Of a stretch of DNA of 64,000 bases, positions 54,902 through 63,539 are shown piece after piece; the stretch's first letter is position 1, and each line of letters begins with the position of its first letter. The stretch comes from Rossellomorea sp036867415 (GTDB taxonomy: Bacteria; Bacillota; Bacilli; Bacillales; Bacillaceae_B): positions 124,001 through 188,000 of the forward strand of contig NZ_JBAJHU010000001.1 in NCBI RefSeq assembly GCF_036867415.1, given 5' to 3'. Position numbers and translations under genes: made by a program. The notes under the pieces are model-generated. The model was not told where the DNA came from and ran no database searches. It was given only the letters and a program-made list of their open reading frames with translations.

Positions 54902-57466
54902 ATGACCAATCAAGAAATCGAACGTCAACTTTTAAAAGATTCATACATAGATATTTCATTCAAACGCTACCTGCAATTTAAGAATAATTCCCTTTACGAA
55001 GAGTCTTATAAAGAAGAGATCCTTTCCCGTTTAAATGATTTCATGAAGAAGCAGGATATCAATGAATTTACGGTGGTGGATATTTTCAGGAAGCTACAGA
55101 AGGAAAATCCGACTGCTGGCAGCTTTGTTCATTGGAGCAATACGGCTGATTTGGTGAAGTATGCTGAGGATCAGTCTCAGGAGGTGGCTAATCTACTGAA
55201 TGAATTGATTTATTCTTCCGCTCCAGTGGAAGAGAGGATTGAAGCTTTCCGGGATAGGGGGAAGGCGTTCAATCCTAGTATTTCATTGGGGGCACCTCTT
55301 TTCGGATATATCTTGGCGGCCGTTGATTATACGAAATATCCCCTTTACAAGCAGGAAGTCTATATGGACTTGAAGCGTTCTTACGGGATTGATCTGAAGC
55401 TTTCGAGTGTGGGGGCAAATTATCAGACCTATTTACAATTGTGTGAAGATGCTCTTACGCATTTGCAGGAGAGTTACGATGATCTGACGGTTCTTGATAT
55501 TCAGGATTTCTTCTTTTGCAGTACTCAATATGATCAAATAAAGGTGGAAAGTGCAGTTGATTATTTATATGGCATCGCGAGTGAACTGTATCGTTTCAAG
55601 CTGGAGCCTCAATTAATGCTCGAATCCCTTGGAAAGCTGGATTCGGAGAGCCTTCAAGCATTAAAAAGGCAATATAAGAATTCTGAGAAGGTTAATCTGA
55701 TCAAGTCCAAGGTCATTGACAGGATAATCGAGTTTGGTTTGGTGACGATTGAAGAGCTTGAAGAAATCAAAAATGAAGTGAAAGTGAAATACGAAACGAA
55801 CATCCTGAATTCATGGAATAATTTCACGATCTTATTTCAGCTTTATTATGCCGACAAGAAAGCGAAGGTTCAGGAGGAGCAGCGGAAGATTCACGAGGCG
55901 ATTCGAAATATGGAAGAGCTGAAGGAATTTGATTTTGTGGAAGATAAAGTGCTAAACGGCTTTAACTGGAATCAGAATTTCGGCTGCTCAGAGTGCTGGC
56001 TGGCAGTTTATGAAAAAGGGCATATCAGTCATAAGACAGCTCCTCAATTGTTTGTATCGGTAGAAGACGTCGGAGTGAAATATGGCATGCTATATGGATC
56101 TGAGCACGCAGAAAAACTGAAGGGGGAATTTCTAGAAGAAACAGATGTATCAGTGTTTACCTATGATGCTCTCCACAAGAAATTAGTGAGCGTCATCGAG
56201 TCATTTAGAGATTTGGAGAGTGATGAAGTTAAGGAAGAGACGAACTCTTACTTATCGTCACCAGACAAAATCTCTACTGAGAAGTGGATTGAACTTTTAC
56301 AGAATGAGGCTGTGTTTGGAGAGAACGACCTCGTCTATCTTTATAAGATGTATGAGCTTGGAGGAGAGGCTACGGCTTCTCAATTGGCTGCTGCGCTTGG
56401 GAAGCATCATTCTTCATTCAACGCCCCGGTTGTTAATTTGGCGAAGCGAGTGACTGAAGCAACGGGGATAGAGGTCCCAGTAAGAGATGAGGGTACTGAA
56501 TGCTATTGGTGCGTGGTTTTTGACGGGGAATATGAAGAAAATAACCATTTCATCTGGCGATTAAAACCGAATTTAAAAGAAGCGATCGTGATTACACATG
56601 AGCATCCTGAGGAGGAGCTGGAGAGCTATTCAAAAGAGGACTTCCTTAAAGAAGTATTCATAGATGAAAACCAATACAACAAAGTCACCAGCCTTCTGCG
56701 TTACAAGAAAAATATCATTCTGCAGGGACCTCCGGGAGTAGGGAAGACCTTTGTGTCTAAGCGTTTGGCTTACTCACTTATGGGAGTGAAGGATACTTCC
56801 CGGATCGAGATGGTTCAGTTCCACCAAAATTATGCTTACGAAGATTTTGTGATGGGCTTCAGGCCGGATAAGCATGGCTTTTCCCTTCAGTTTGGGGTTT
56901 TCTATGATTTCTGCCAGCGGGCACTGGAAAATCCGGGTGAAGACTATTATTTCATTATCGATGAAATCAACCGTGGAAATCTTTCAAAGGTGTTCGGCGA
57001 GCTATTCATGCTGATTGAGCGTGACAAACGGGATGAGTATGTCACGATGGGTTATTCGAAAAAAAAGTTCACTGTGCCGTCCAATGTGTATTTGATCGGT
57101 ACGATGAATACGGCCGACCGTTCACTGGCGCAGCTGGAAGTTGCCCTTCGCAGGCGTTTTGCCTTTATTACGCTTGAGCCGGCATTTAATGAAAAGTGGT
57201 ACAAGGCGGTTCAGGAGACAGGGGTATCCGCAGACATGATGCAGCGAATCACGAATTCAGTCACAAAGATCAATGATGAAATTGTGAATGATTTTCAACT
57301 TGGTGCGGGGTATGCAATCGGTCATTCCTTCTTTGCAGGTAAGCCTGAAGAAATGGATGAAGAAGCTTGGTATCAAGGGGTTCTCATGTTTGAAATCCAG
57401 CCCCTGTTGGAAGAGTACTTTTTTGACCGGCCGGACATTGTCACCTCTCTCGTAGAAGGTCTGTAA
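54902..57466 (+). CDS. mcrB: McrB-family GTPase of a McrBC type IV restriction system
   Basis: About 854 residues, longer than E. coli McrB. The C-terminal AAA+ domain has Walker A GPPGVGKT (609-616), Walker B YYFIIDEINRGN and the McrB-specific guanine-binding MNTADRS (N736). About 600 residues precede it: a helical region, then GCSECWLAVYEKG...SVEDVGVKYG and a winged-helix-like AAALGKHHSSF segment that probably recognise modified DNA. ATG 54902 follows AAGGGG; an in-frame GTG at 54893 is possible. The mcrC gene starts two bases after the stop. Confidence 0.9.
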   Translation: MTNQEIERQLLKDSYIDISFKRYLQFKNNSLYEESYKEEILSRLNDFMKKQDINEFTVVDIFRKLQKENPTAGSFVHWSNTADLVKYAEDQSQEVANLLNELIYSSAPVEERIEAFRDRGKAFNPSISLGAPLFGYILAAVDYTKYPLYKQEVYMDLKRSYGIDLKLSSVGANYQTYLQLCEDALTHLQESYDDLTVLDIQDFFFCSTQYDQIKVESAVDYLYGIASELYRFKLEPQLMLESLGKLDSESLQALKRQYKNSEKVNLIKSKVIDRIIEFGLVTIEELEEIKNEVKVKYETNILNSWNNFTILFQLYYADKKAKVQEEQRKIHEAIRNMEELKEFDFVEDKVLNGFNWNQNFGCSECWLAVYEKGHISHKTAPQLFVSVEDVGVKYGMLYGSEHAEKLKGEFLEETDVSVFTYDALHKKLVSVIESFRDLESDEVKEETNSYLSSPDKISTEKWIELLQNEAVFGENDLVYLYKMYELGGEATASQLAAALGKHHSSFNAPVVNLAKRVTEATGIEVPVRDEGTECYWCVVFDGEYEENNHFIWRLKPNLKEAIVITHEHPEEELESYSKEDFLKEVFIDENQYNKVTSLLRYKKNIILQGPPGVGKTFVSKRLAYSLMGVKDTSRIEMVQFHQNYAYEDFVMGFRPDKHGFSLQFGVFYDFCQRALENPGEDYYFIIDEINRGNLSKVFGELFMLIERDKRDEYVTMGYSKKKFTVPSNVYLIGTMNTADRSLAQLEVALRRRFAFITLEPAFNEKWYKAVQETGVSADMMQRITNSVTKINDEIVNDFQLGAGYAIGHSFFAGKPEEMDEEAWYQGVLMFEIQPLLEEYFFDRPDIVTSLVEGL

Positions 57467-57467
57467 G

Positions 57468-58823
57468 ATGGACCTGATGTTCAAAGTACCAATCCGCAAT
57501 CTATTCTGCCTCTTAAGCTATGTCAATGACATGCCTGAGCTGATTGAAAGTCTGAATGAAGTCGATGAAGATCTGATTACCTATGACTTCATCGTCAATC
57601 AATTCATCAGGGAAGTGGAATGGCTTCACAGGCGGGGATTCACCAAGGACTATGTCGAGAAGCAGGAAGTGACCAACCGGCTGGGTGGAAGGATGATGAT
57701 TAACGAATCCATTCCATATCTAGTGGGAAAAAAGCCGATGCTTGTTTGTGAAAAGGATGAGTATTCACTTGATATCATACTGAACCAAGTAATGAAATCA
57801 ACGCTGCAGGCAATCTGCGTGAATCGTTATGTGAAAAAAGAGACGCGGAAGAAGAGTTTCATGCAATTGGATTATCTCCATGAGGTTGGGGAGATCCAGC
57901 TGACGAAGAAGGTTTTTTCCCAGATTTATTTTGGAAGACATAATGTACATTACAAACGGATGGTTCATCTTGCTAAAATGCTATTCGAGCTTAGTTTGCT
58001 GTCTCATACGCAAGGCAAGTGGAGTTTGTTTTCAGCGGAACTTGATGAAAAAGCCTTGAATGGGATCTTTGAAAAGTTCCTGTTTTATTTTTATCGGATT
58101 GAACAGAAGGACTATCGAGTTTCATCAGAAGTATTAAAGTGGGGGCTTCAAGGAAACTCTGCCTTCTTGCCGCAGATGAAGACGGATGTATCTCTCAGTC
58201 ATAAAAACGGACTGGAGAAAATCATCATTGATGCAAAGTTTTATAAAAATGTATTTCAGGAGAATTTCGGGAAATCCACTTTCCACAGTCATAATATGTA
58301 TCAGCTGTTTACCTATTTGATGCACCAGAAAAAGGAGCTTTATTTAAGGGGGATATTGATCTACCCAACGAACGGAACGGATGTTGATGAGAGGTATCAG
58401 TGGAGTGAGAATGTCTGGATGGAAGTGATGACGGTGGATTTGGATGGTTCTTGGAAGGAGATTTATGGGAGGTTGATCGGTGTGGTCCAGGGTGAGGATT
58501 CAAATGAAATTGAGCAGATTCAAGCAAGAATTGATGAAATCTTCAAAGGGATAGAGATCCGTCCCGATTATTCGACTGAGGTCATTCTTATCAAGGAGTA
58601 TGAGTGGAATGGGAAGATGGACGATTTTAGGGTTCAGTATTTTATAGGAAGTACGAAATATGTGTTTCATTATCCTGAAAGGGTAAGCCCAGAGCTGGCT
58701 GTTGATGAAATCAGCGAAGATCCCTTGGAGCAGTTGGAGAACGAAGTCATGTATGTGAAAAGAATGATGGCGAGAGGGATTGGGGCGAAGGAGTATTATC
58801 CGCTGACGGAGGTTGTGAGGTAA
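57468..58823 (+). CDS. mcrC: McrC-family nuclease subunit
   Basis: 451 residues. The N-terminal VPIRNLFCLLSYVNDMPEL segment is typical of McrC. The nuclease core has D240 in KTDVSL and D255-A-K257 in IIIDAKFYK, a complete PD-(D/E)xK site, followed by NMYQLFTYLMH. It acts with the McrB ring, which translocates DNA after binding modified cytosine. A C-terminal extension of about 120 residues beyond the nuclease has no recognised motif. The gene directly follows mcrB. Confidence 0.9.
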   Translation: MDLMFKVPIRNLFCLLSYVNDMPELIESLNEVDEDLITYDFIVNQFIREVEWLHRRGFTKDYVEKQEVTNRLGGRMMINESIPYLVGKKPMLVCEKDEYSLDIILNQVMKSTLQAICVNRYVKKETRKKSFMQLDYLHEVGEIQLTKKVFSQIYFGRHNVHYKRMVHLAKMLFELSLLSHTQGKWSLFSAELDEKALNGIFEKFLFYFYRIEQKDYRVSSEVLKWGLQGNSAFLPQMKTDVSLSHKNGLEKIIIDAKFYKNVFQENFGKSTFHSHNMYQLFTYLMHQKKELYLRGILIYPTNGTDVDERYQWSENVWMEVMTVDLDGSWKEIYGRLIGVVQGEDSNEIEQIQARIDEIFKGIEIRPDYSTEVILIKEYEWNGKMDDFRVQYFIGSTKYVFHYPERVSPELAVDEISEDPLEQLENEVMYVKRMMARGIGAKEYYPLTEVVR

Positions 58824-59004
58824 GAGTGCCGGAGCCGAAAGTATAAAGGAGTCCCTTTTTTACAGTGCCGTATGGAAATGAGGAGGAAAAAGTTTTTGGG
58901 GAATATCCATAAGTGTATAGCTACACCCGTTCTGTTCGGAGAAGCGTTGGCCGTCAGTGCGTATGTTGGAGTGCTTTGTTCAATATGAGTATGGGGTTAA
59001 TAGC

Positions 59005-59202
59005 ATGTTTAAATCATTGAAAGCACAACTCATTTTATCTCTCCTGGTAGCCGGGGCCTTTATTTATCAAGCTCTTTCTTATGTGGAGTTCACCGGGGAG
59101 TTCCGGTTCAATCAGGTGCTTATTTATTTGGTAATAGTTGTGTCAGTGTTTAATGTGGGGCTGATCACGCAGAGATATGTTGAGGCAAAGAAGAATAGGT
59201 AG
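59005..59202 (+). CDS. Small two-helix membrane protein
   Basis: About 65 residues with two hydrophobic helices (LILSLLVAGAFIYQAL and VLIYLVIVVSVFNVGLI) and basic ends. ATG 59005 follows ATGGGGTTA; an in-frame ATG at 58957 gives a less typical N-terminus. Unknown function, after mcrBC. Confidence 0.5.
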   Translation: MFKSLKAQLILSLLVAGAFIYQALSYVEFTGEFRFNQVLIYLVIVVSVFNVGLITQRYVEAKKNR

Positions 59203-59401
59203 GTTGTTTTTTGTAAACGGGGAAGGTTGTTGTGCTTCCGGTACAAGATAAGCAAGATTTCCTTCCACTTTTTGCATCCCGGTTTAAACACGTTAGTATG
59301 CTAAGGAGAGGCACTATATTATTTCAGGTGAATTGGTTGGAAGTGGACCAACGCAGTAAAATATAGTAAATACAAATAAATTATTCAGGGGTGAATAAAT
59401 A

Positions 59402-60004
59402 ATGGCTAAATTACCAATAAAACCAATAGTAGATACTGCAAAAACACATGGTCCAAAAGTGGGGAAGTTCGTAAAAGATAACTGGAAAGAGATTTCACAA
59501 GGTGCAGCTTTAGTAGGTACTCTTGGGAAAAAAGTAAATGACTTCAGAGAAAATAAGAAAGAACCCAAACAGTATGATGCTAAGATACATTATCGAAAGA
59601 ATCGTTATATAAAATATATAAATGAAATATTACCAGAGTTAGAAAATAAAAAACGACATGAGCTTTTCCAAGCTAGAATAGAAGTAGAACAATTTATTCA
59701 ACAAATTAAAAATGAAGAGAATAAGGAATTAGTTGTGAAGAAGCCTCTACACTCCAAGCGAATAAAGGATTGGAATGAGATACTGATTCAAATAAATGAC
59801 AAAATAAAAACTAAAGATTATCAAGAATACTTAATGATTTATAACACTACCAATTACCATAGTGTATATTTTGAAGGTTTTGAAGGGCAAGTAGGAAAGT
59901 TTAAAAATCTAATAGATAGCTCAAATATTGATGAGATCTATAATTTTCTTTTTGAGACCACAAAGAGAAGTAAAGAAGAGGTAAGAAGAGATTTTCCATT
60001 GTAA
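59402..60004 (+). CDS. Hypothetical protein
   Basis: 200 residues, basic and mostly helical, with no signal or membrane segment. The first about 45 residues (AKTHGPKVGKFVKDNW, AALVGTLGKKVNDF) are Gly/Ala/Lys-rich and amphipathic; the rest holds a charged coiled-coil-like region and a C-terminal globular part. AGGGGTGA precedes the ATG. Family not recognised. It has its own terminator. Confidence 0.6.
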   Translation: MAKLPIKPIVDTAKTHGPKVGKFVKDNWKEISQGAALVGTLGKKVNDFRENKKEPKQYDAKIHYRKNRYIKYINEILPELENKKRHELFQARIEVEQFIQQIKNEENKELVVKKPLHSKRIKDWNEILIQINDKIKTKDYQEYLMIYNTTNYHSVYFEGFEGQVGKFKNLIDSSNIDEIYNFLFETTKRSKEEVRRDFPL

Positions 60005-60006
60005 GG

Positions 60007-60038
60007 AAGCGCGGGGACTTATCTTGCGCTTTTTTTTA
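60007..60038 (+). terminator. Intrinsic terminator
   Basis: AAGCGC...GCGCTT around a 13-base loop with an eight-T run. Confidence 0.65.
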
Positions 60039-60151
60039 CTAAGTAGAACGGGATCTATCCTCTGAAAGCCATCACCACAAATATTTTGAATTTTCAATAC
60101 AATATAGGTAATATATTGATAATGGAAATAAAGAAAAAAGGAGGAAACACT

Positions 60152-61378
60152 TTGGAAGAGACTCTTATCAAAGCAGATGATTATGTGACGTTGTGGGGAA
60201 TTATTGTAGTGTGGGCTTCGGCCAGTATCTACTTAGAGCAGCGCTACAGTTGGGCGGCGAAGATTTCAGGTGCGATTGTTGCGCTGATAGGGGCTATTAT
60301 TCTATCAAATACCGGAATTATTCCTACAGCGTCGCCGGTTTATGATGCGGTCTGGACGTTTATCATTCCGCTTGCCATTCCGCTGCTGCTTTTTCATGTG
60401 AACTTTAAAAGAATTTGGCAGGAAAGCGGACGGTTGCTGATTATTTTTTTGATCAGCTCGATCGGTACGGTTGCAGGGGTGATCATCAGTTTCTTTTTAT
60501 TGAAGGATCATATACCAGTCCTTGATAAGATTGGTGCCATGCTTAGTGCCTCTTATATTGGCGGTGGGGTCAACTTTGCAGCCATGGCAGCAAAATTCGA
60601 AGCGCCTGGAGAAATGGTATCTTCTGCGGTGGTCGCAGACAATTTGATGATGGCCATTTATTTCATCGTTCTAATGATGATTCCGGCCATGAACTTTTTT
60701 AGAAGACGCTTTAAAGCGCCGCACGTGGAAAAAGTGGAAAGCGGAGGAATCAGGGAAGAGGGGAAGACACTCGCGGAAAGCTTCTGGGAGCGAAAGGATA
60801 TATCGCTGAAGGATATTGCGTTGTCTGTAGGGACTGCCTTCCTGCTCGTAATGGTTTCGTTTAAAATCGCAGCATTCCTGGACGGATTGATTCCTTCCGG
60901 GGAGGAGACGTCTTTCTTTTTAAATTTACTGAATGGATTGTTCGGAGACCAGTACTTAATGTTGACTACATTAACATTTCTGGCACTTGCACTGTTTCCG
61001 AGATATTTTGAATCGATTAACGGAAGCCAGGAGATCGGTACGTTCCTCATTTACTTGTTCTTTGTGGTGATCGGCATTCCTGCATCGATCCCGCTCATTG
61101 TTCAAAATGCTCCTCTGCTGCTAGTATTTGTATTCATTATTGTCGTCGTGAACATGGCCGTGTCACTGATTGCAGGGAAACTATTGAAATATGACCTTGA
61201 AGAAATCCTCCTGGCCAGCAATGCCAATGTCGGCGGCCCGACAACTGCTGCAGCCATGGCCATTGCAAAAGGATGGAAAGACCTGATTGGGCCGATTCTT
61301 GTTGTGGGGACGTTGGGGTATATTATTGGTAACTATGTTGGGACCACATTGGGGATATGGTTTTCTGGTTTTATGTAA
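60152..61378 (+). CDS. DUF819 (YjcL-like) membrane protein
   Basis: About 408 residues with ten or so membrane segments. The characteristic features are IIVVWASASIYLEQR at the N-terminus, IGGGVNFAAMAA in the middle, and the late NVGGPTTAAAMAIAKGW motif of the family, which is thought to be transporter-like with unknown substrate. TTG 60152 follows AAAGGAGGAAAC; the upstream in-frame ATG at 60086 has no such site. Codons about 20-110 are duplicated as a fragment at 34868-35139. Confidence 0.87.
   Translation: MEETLIKADDYVTLWGIIVVWASASIYLEQRYSWAAKISGAIVALIGAIILSNTGIIPTASPVYDAVWTFIIPLAIPLLLFHVNFKRIWQESGRLLIIFLISSIGTVAGVIISFFLLKDHIPVLDKIGAMLSASYIGGGVNFAAMAAKFEAPGEMVSSAVVADNLMMAIYFIVLMMIPAMNFFRRRFKAPHVEKVESGGIREEGKTLAESFWERKDISLKDIALSVGTAFLLVMVSFKIAAFLDGLIPSGEETSFFLNLLNGLFGDQYLMLTTLTFLALALFPRYFESINGSQEIGTFLIYLFFVVIGIPASIPLIVQNAPLLLVFVFIIVVVNMAVSLIAGKLLKYDLEEILLASNANVGGPTTAAAMAIAKGWKDLIGPILVVGTLGYIIGNYVGTTLGIWFSGFM
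60209..60480 (+). repeat. Direct repeat copy B (within the DUF819 gene)
   Basis: Intact partner of 34868-35139, same orientation and same length. The copies start 25,341 bp apart and enclose most of the defence island. Confidence 0.9.
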
Positions 61379-61434
61379 TGGTGGAGTGAGGCTGGTTCAT
61401 TAATATTTATTGGAAAAACACTATTAAATCAAGA

Positions 61435-61474
61435 AAAAGGAGTGACAAAATCAATACGATTTGGCACTCCTTTT
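61435..61474. terminator. Terminator after the DUF819 gene
   Basis: AAAAGGAGTG pairs with CACTCCTTTT, with an inner AAATC/GATTT pairing. A and T runs on the two sides allow use from both strands. Confidence 0.8.
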
Positions 61475-61534
61475 GGTGTGTTTTGAATCTTTTTTCAATA
61501 AATCGATAGACTCAAATATCACAGTTGCTATAAT

Positions 61535-62119
61535 CTAAGAAGCCAGTTCAAAAATGCGCTTTTGTGTTTCAAGACAATGCTGCAGATTAATGATCGGATT
61601 CATAGAATGCGAAAGTGTTTCTTTCTCTCTACTGGTAAGTTCAATTGCATTATCTCCTGCAAGTTTTTGTGTATACTCAAACATTTGATTCAATAGCACA
61701 TCTAACTCCTCCACTGAAAGGACAATGTTGATTTTTTCAGAATTTGGATGTATTTTCAGTTCACCCAAACGTTCCATCATATCTGAAATTATCTCCATTG
61801 TAAGAGCACCATTGCGTACAGCGTATAGGTAGACTTTTAGACCCTCTCTAAATTTCCCAACAACATCAGGATCTTGTTTTTTCTTTGATTTAAAATAGTT
61901 TCTTGCTATATATAGACCTCCCTTACCTACCTTAATAAGGGTATCCCTATTATTCCATGCATATTGTAAAATAGCTTCTGACATGTGTATAGGTTTAAGA
62001 TGTTTAACAATTTGCCCTTTATTATTACGAACTACGCCACCATATCTTATATTTTCTCCCGTAGAAATTTTCATCATAATATCATCGGGTATTTTATATA
62101 AATCTTGAACAATCGGCAT
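61535..62119 (-). CDS. Hypothetical protein
   Basis: 194 residues, soluble, mostly helical. The N-terminus (YKIPDDIMMKISTGENIRYG, then GVVRNNKGQIVKHL) has a compact beta element and is followed by helical segments. No catalytic motif is seen. GGAGATGATAG precedes the ATG. Convergent with the DUF819 gene; family not recognised. Confidence 0.6.
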   Translation of the reverse strand: MPIVQDLYKIPDDIMMKISTGENIRYGGVVRNNKGQIVKHLKPIHMSEAILQYAWNNRDTLIKVGKGGLYIARNYFKSKKKQDPDVVGKFREGLKVYLYAVRNGALTMEIISDMMERLGELKIHPNSEKINIVLSVEELDVLLNQMFEYTQKLAGDNAIELTSREKETLSHSMNPIINLQHCLETQKRIFELAS

Positions 62120-62649
62120 TCTATCATCTCCTTTTATCTATCTCACCGGCTCAACTACCGACATGCAACTCAATCTCACGAAAAATGAAGGCGAAAATAT
62201 CTAATATTTTTACTAAAGTCTTTAAATACCCTACTTCGCCCCAATACGCGATATACTTTTCTCTTGATTCTACATAGAAGAATATTATTCCTTCTTATGG
62301 ATTTAAACTTGCCGTTAATGGAGTATCCATTATTAAAATTGTATTCCCCAAATCCTTATTAGAAGACTCAAAATAGGAGTTGTTGTTCACCGGTAAATGT
62401 ATATGAATTGACAAGTCATTTAGCACCCTATTTGCACCACTTTTTTTAGTTTGAACAATAATTATAATTATTCGCCAATTGATAATTAAGATGCTAATAG
62501 AAGTGATAATTCTTCACAGCATTAAGAGTAGTAACAATTTAATAGTATATGTAATCAGCATGTAAAAAACCTGTGTTATCAAAAGGGCTACACTTCCCTT
62601 CCTGACACAGGTTTTTTATTATAATTTTTAGAAAATTCAGCATTCATCA
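62120..62649. other. 530-bp gap, possible small-RNA locus
   Basis: No ORF with a ribosome binding site. It contains a strong rho-independent terminator at 62564-62617 for which no upstream gene exists on the + strand, so a short untranslated transcript could end there. Confidence 0.4.
62564..62617 (+). terminator. Stand-alone intrinsic terminator
   Basis: AACCTGTGT pairs with ACACAGGTT, with a nested AAGGG/CCCTT helix and six T. Confidence 0.75.
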
Positions 62650-62679
62650 TTGACAAATGAATGCGATTACATTTATACT
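62650..62679 (+). promoter_or_regulatory. Sigma-A promoter of the IclR gene (TTGACA-18-TATACT)
   Basis: A consensus -35, TTGACA (62650-62655), and -10 TATACT (62674-62679), 18 bp apart. The start point would be near 62686. Confidence 0.75.
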
Positions 62680-62692
62680 CCAAAGTAACAAA

Positions 62693-62728
62693 TTCATATT
62701 ATGAACTTAATGTTCACTATGTGAACAT
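62693..62728. promoter_or_regulatory. Two palindromic operators before the IclR gene
   Basis: TTCATA-T-TATGAA (62693-62705) and ATGTTCAC-TAT-GTGAACAT (62710-62728) lie just downstream of the promoter. The position suits autorepression by the IclR-family product. Confidence 0.65.
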
Positions 62729-62761
62729 AATTAGGAATTAATGAAATTGCAGGTGAAGAGT

Positions 62762-63523
62762 ATGACAAAAACAATAGAAACTGTTCAGTCGGTAGAGAGA
62801 GCTGTCGATTTATTATTCTGTTTTTCTTTAAATGAGCCTGAACTATCAGTAAATGATTTTGTGAATAAGACGGGACTTAACCGGACGACAGTGTTTCGAT
62901 TATTGACTTCCTTAAAGGAAAAAAACTTAATAGTAAAGGATGAAGATCGGGGCACTTATCGGTTGAGTTTAACCTTTGTAGGGTTCAGTCAGATTGTTTC
63001 TGAGAACCTTGATATAAGGAAAGAAGCACTGCCTGAATTGAAGAAGTTATCCTTACTTACTAAAGAGACAGTGAGTTTGAATGTTCTTCAATCTAATCGG
63101 CGTATCTGTGTTGAAAAAGCCGATGGAAGTGAAGACATCAGACAGTTTGTGAAGCTGGGCTACCCTTACCCATTGGTGAAAGGTGCCTCAGGAAAAGTGC
63201 TTTTAGCACAGTGTGAAGAGAGTGTTATTGATGAGGTGCTGGATGAATGGGAAGAGATGAATGCAGAAGCATTTGATCGTTCAGACGTCAAAGAAGAACT
63301 GCAGGAGATTAGGGATTCAGGTTATTGCCTGAGTAAGAATGATCGTGTATTGGGGGCATATTCAATCTCGACTCCTATTTTTAATATGCAAGGGGAACTT
63401 ATTGGCGGACTGTCGATTTCCGGGCTGGCGATGAGGCTCACCGAGGAAAAGGAGCAGGAGTTCATTTCGAAGGCCATTCAGGGAGCAAGAGAGATTTCGA
63501 GAAAGATGGGATATTTATCATGA
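62762..63523 (+). CDS. IclR-family transcriptional regulator
   Basis: About 253 residues. An N-terminal winged helix (SVERAVDLLFCF, DFVNKTGLNRTTVFRLLTSL) is followed by the IclR effector domain (SGKVLLAQ, ISTPIFNMQGELIGGLSISG). ATG 62762 follows AGGTGAAGAG; 62741 is an alternative. It lies 16 bp upstream of an aconitase-family gene, which it probably controls. Confidence 0.92.
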   Translation: MTKTIETVQSVERAVDLLFCFSLNEPELSVNDFVNKTGLNRTTVFRLLTSLKEKNLIVKDEDRGTYRLSLTFVGFSQIVSENLDIRKEALPELKKLSLLTKETVSLNVLQSNRRICVEKADGSEDIRQFVKLGYPYPLVKGASGKVLLAQCEESVIDEVLDEWEEMNAEAFDRSDVKEELQEIRDSGYCLSKNDRVLGAYSISTPIFNMQGELIGGLSISGLAMRLTEEKEQEFISKAIQGAREISRKMGYLS

Positions 63524-63539
63524 AGCAGGAGGGATATCT

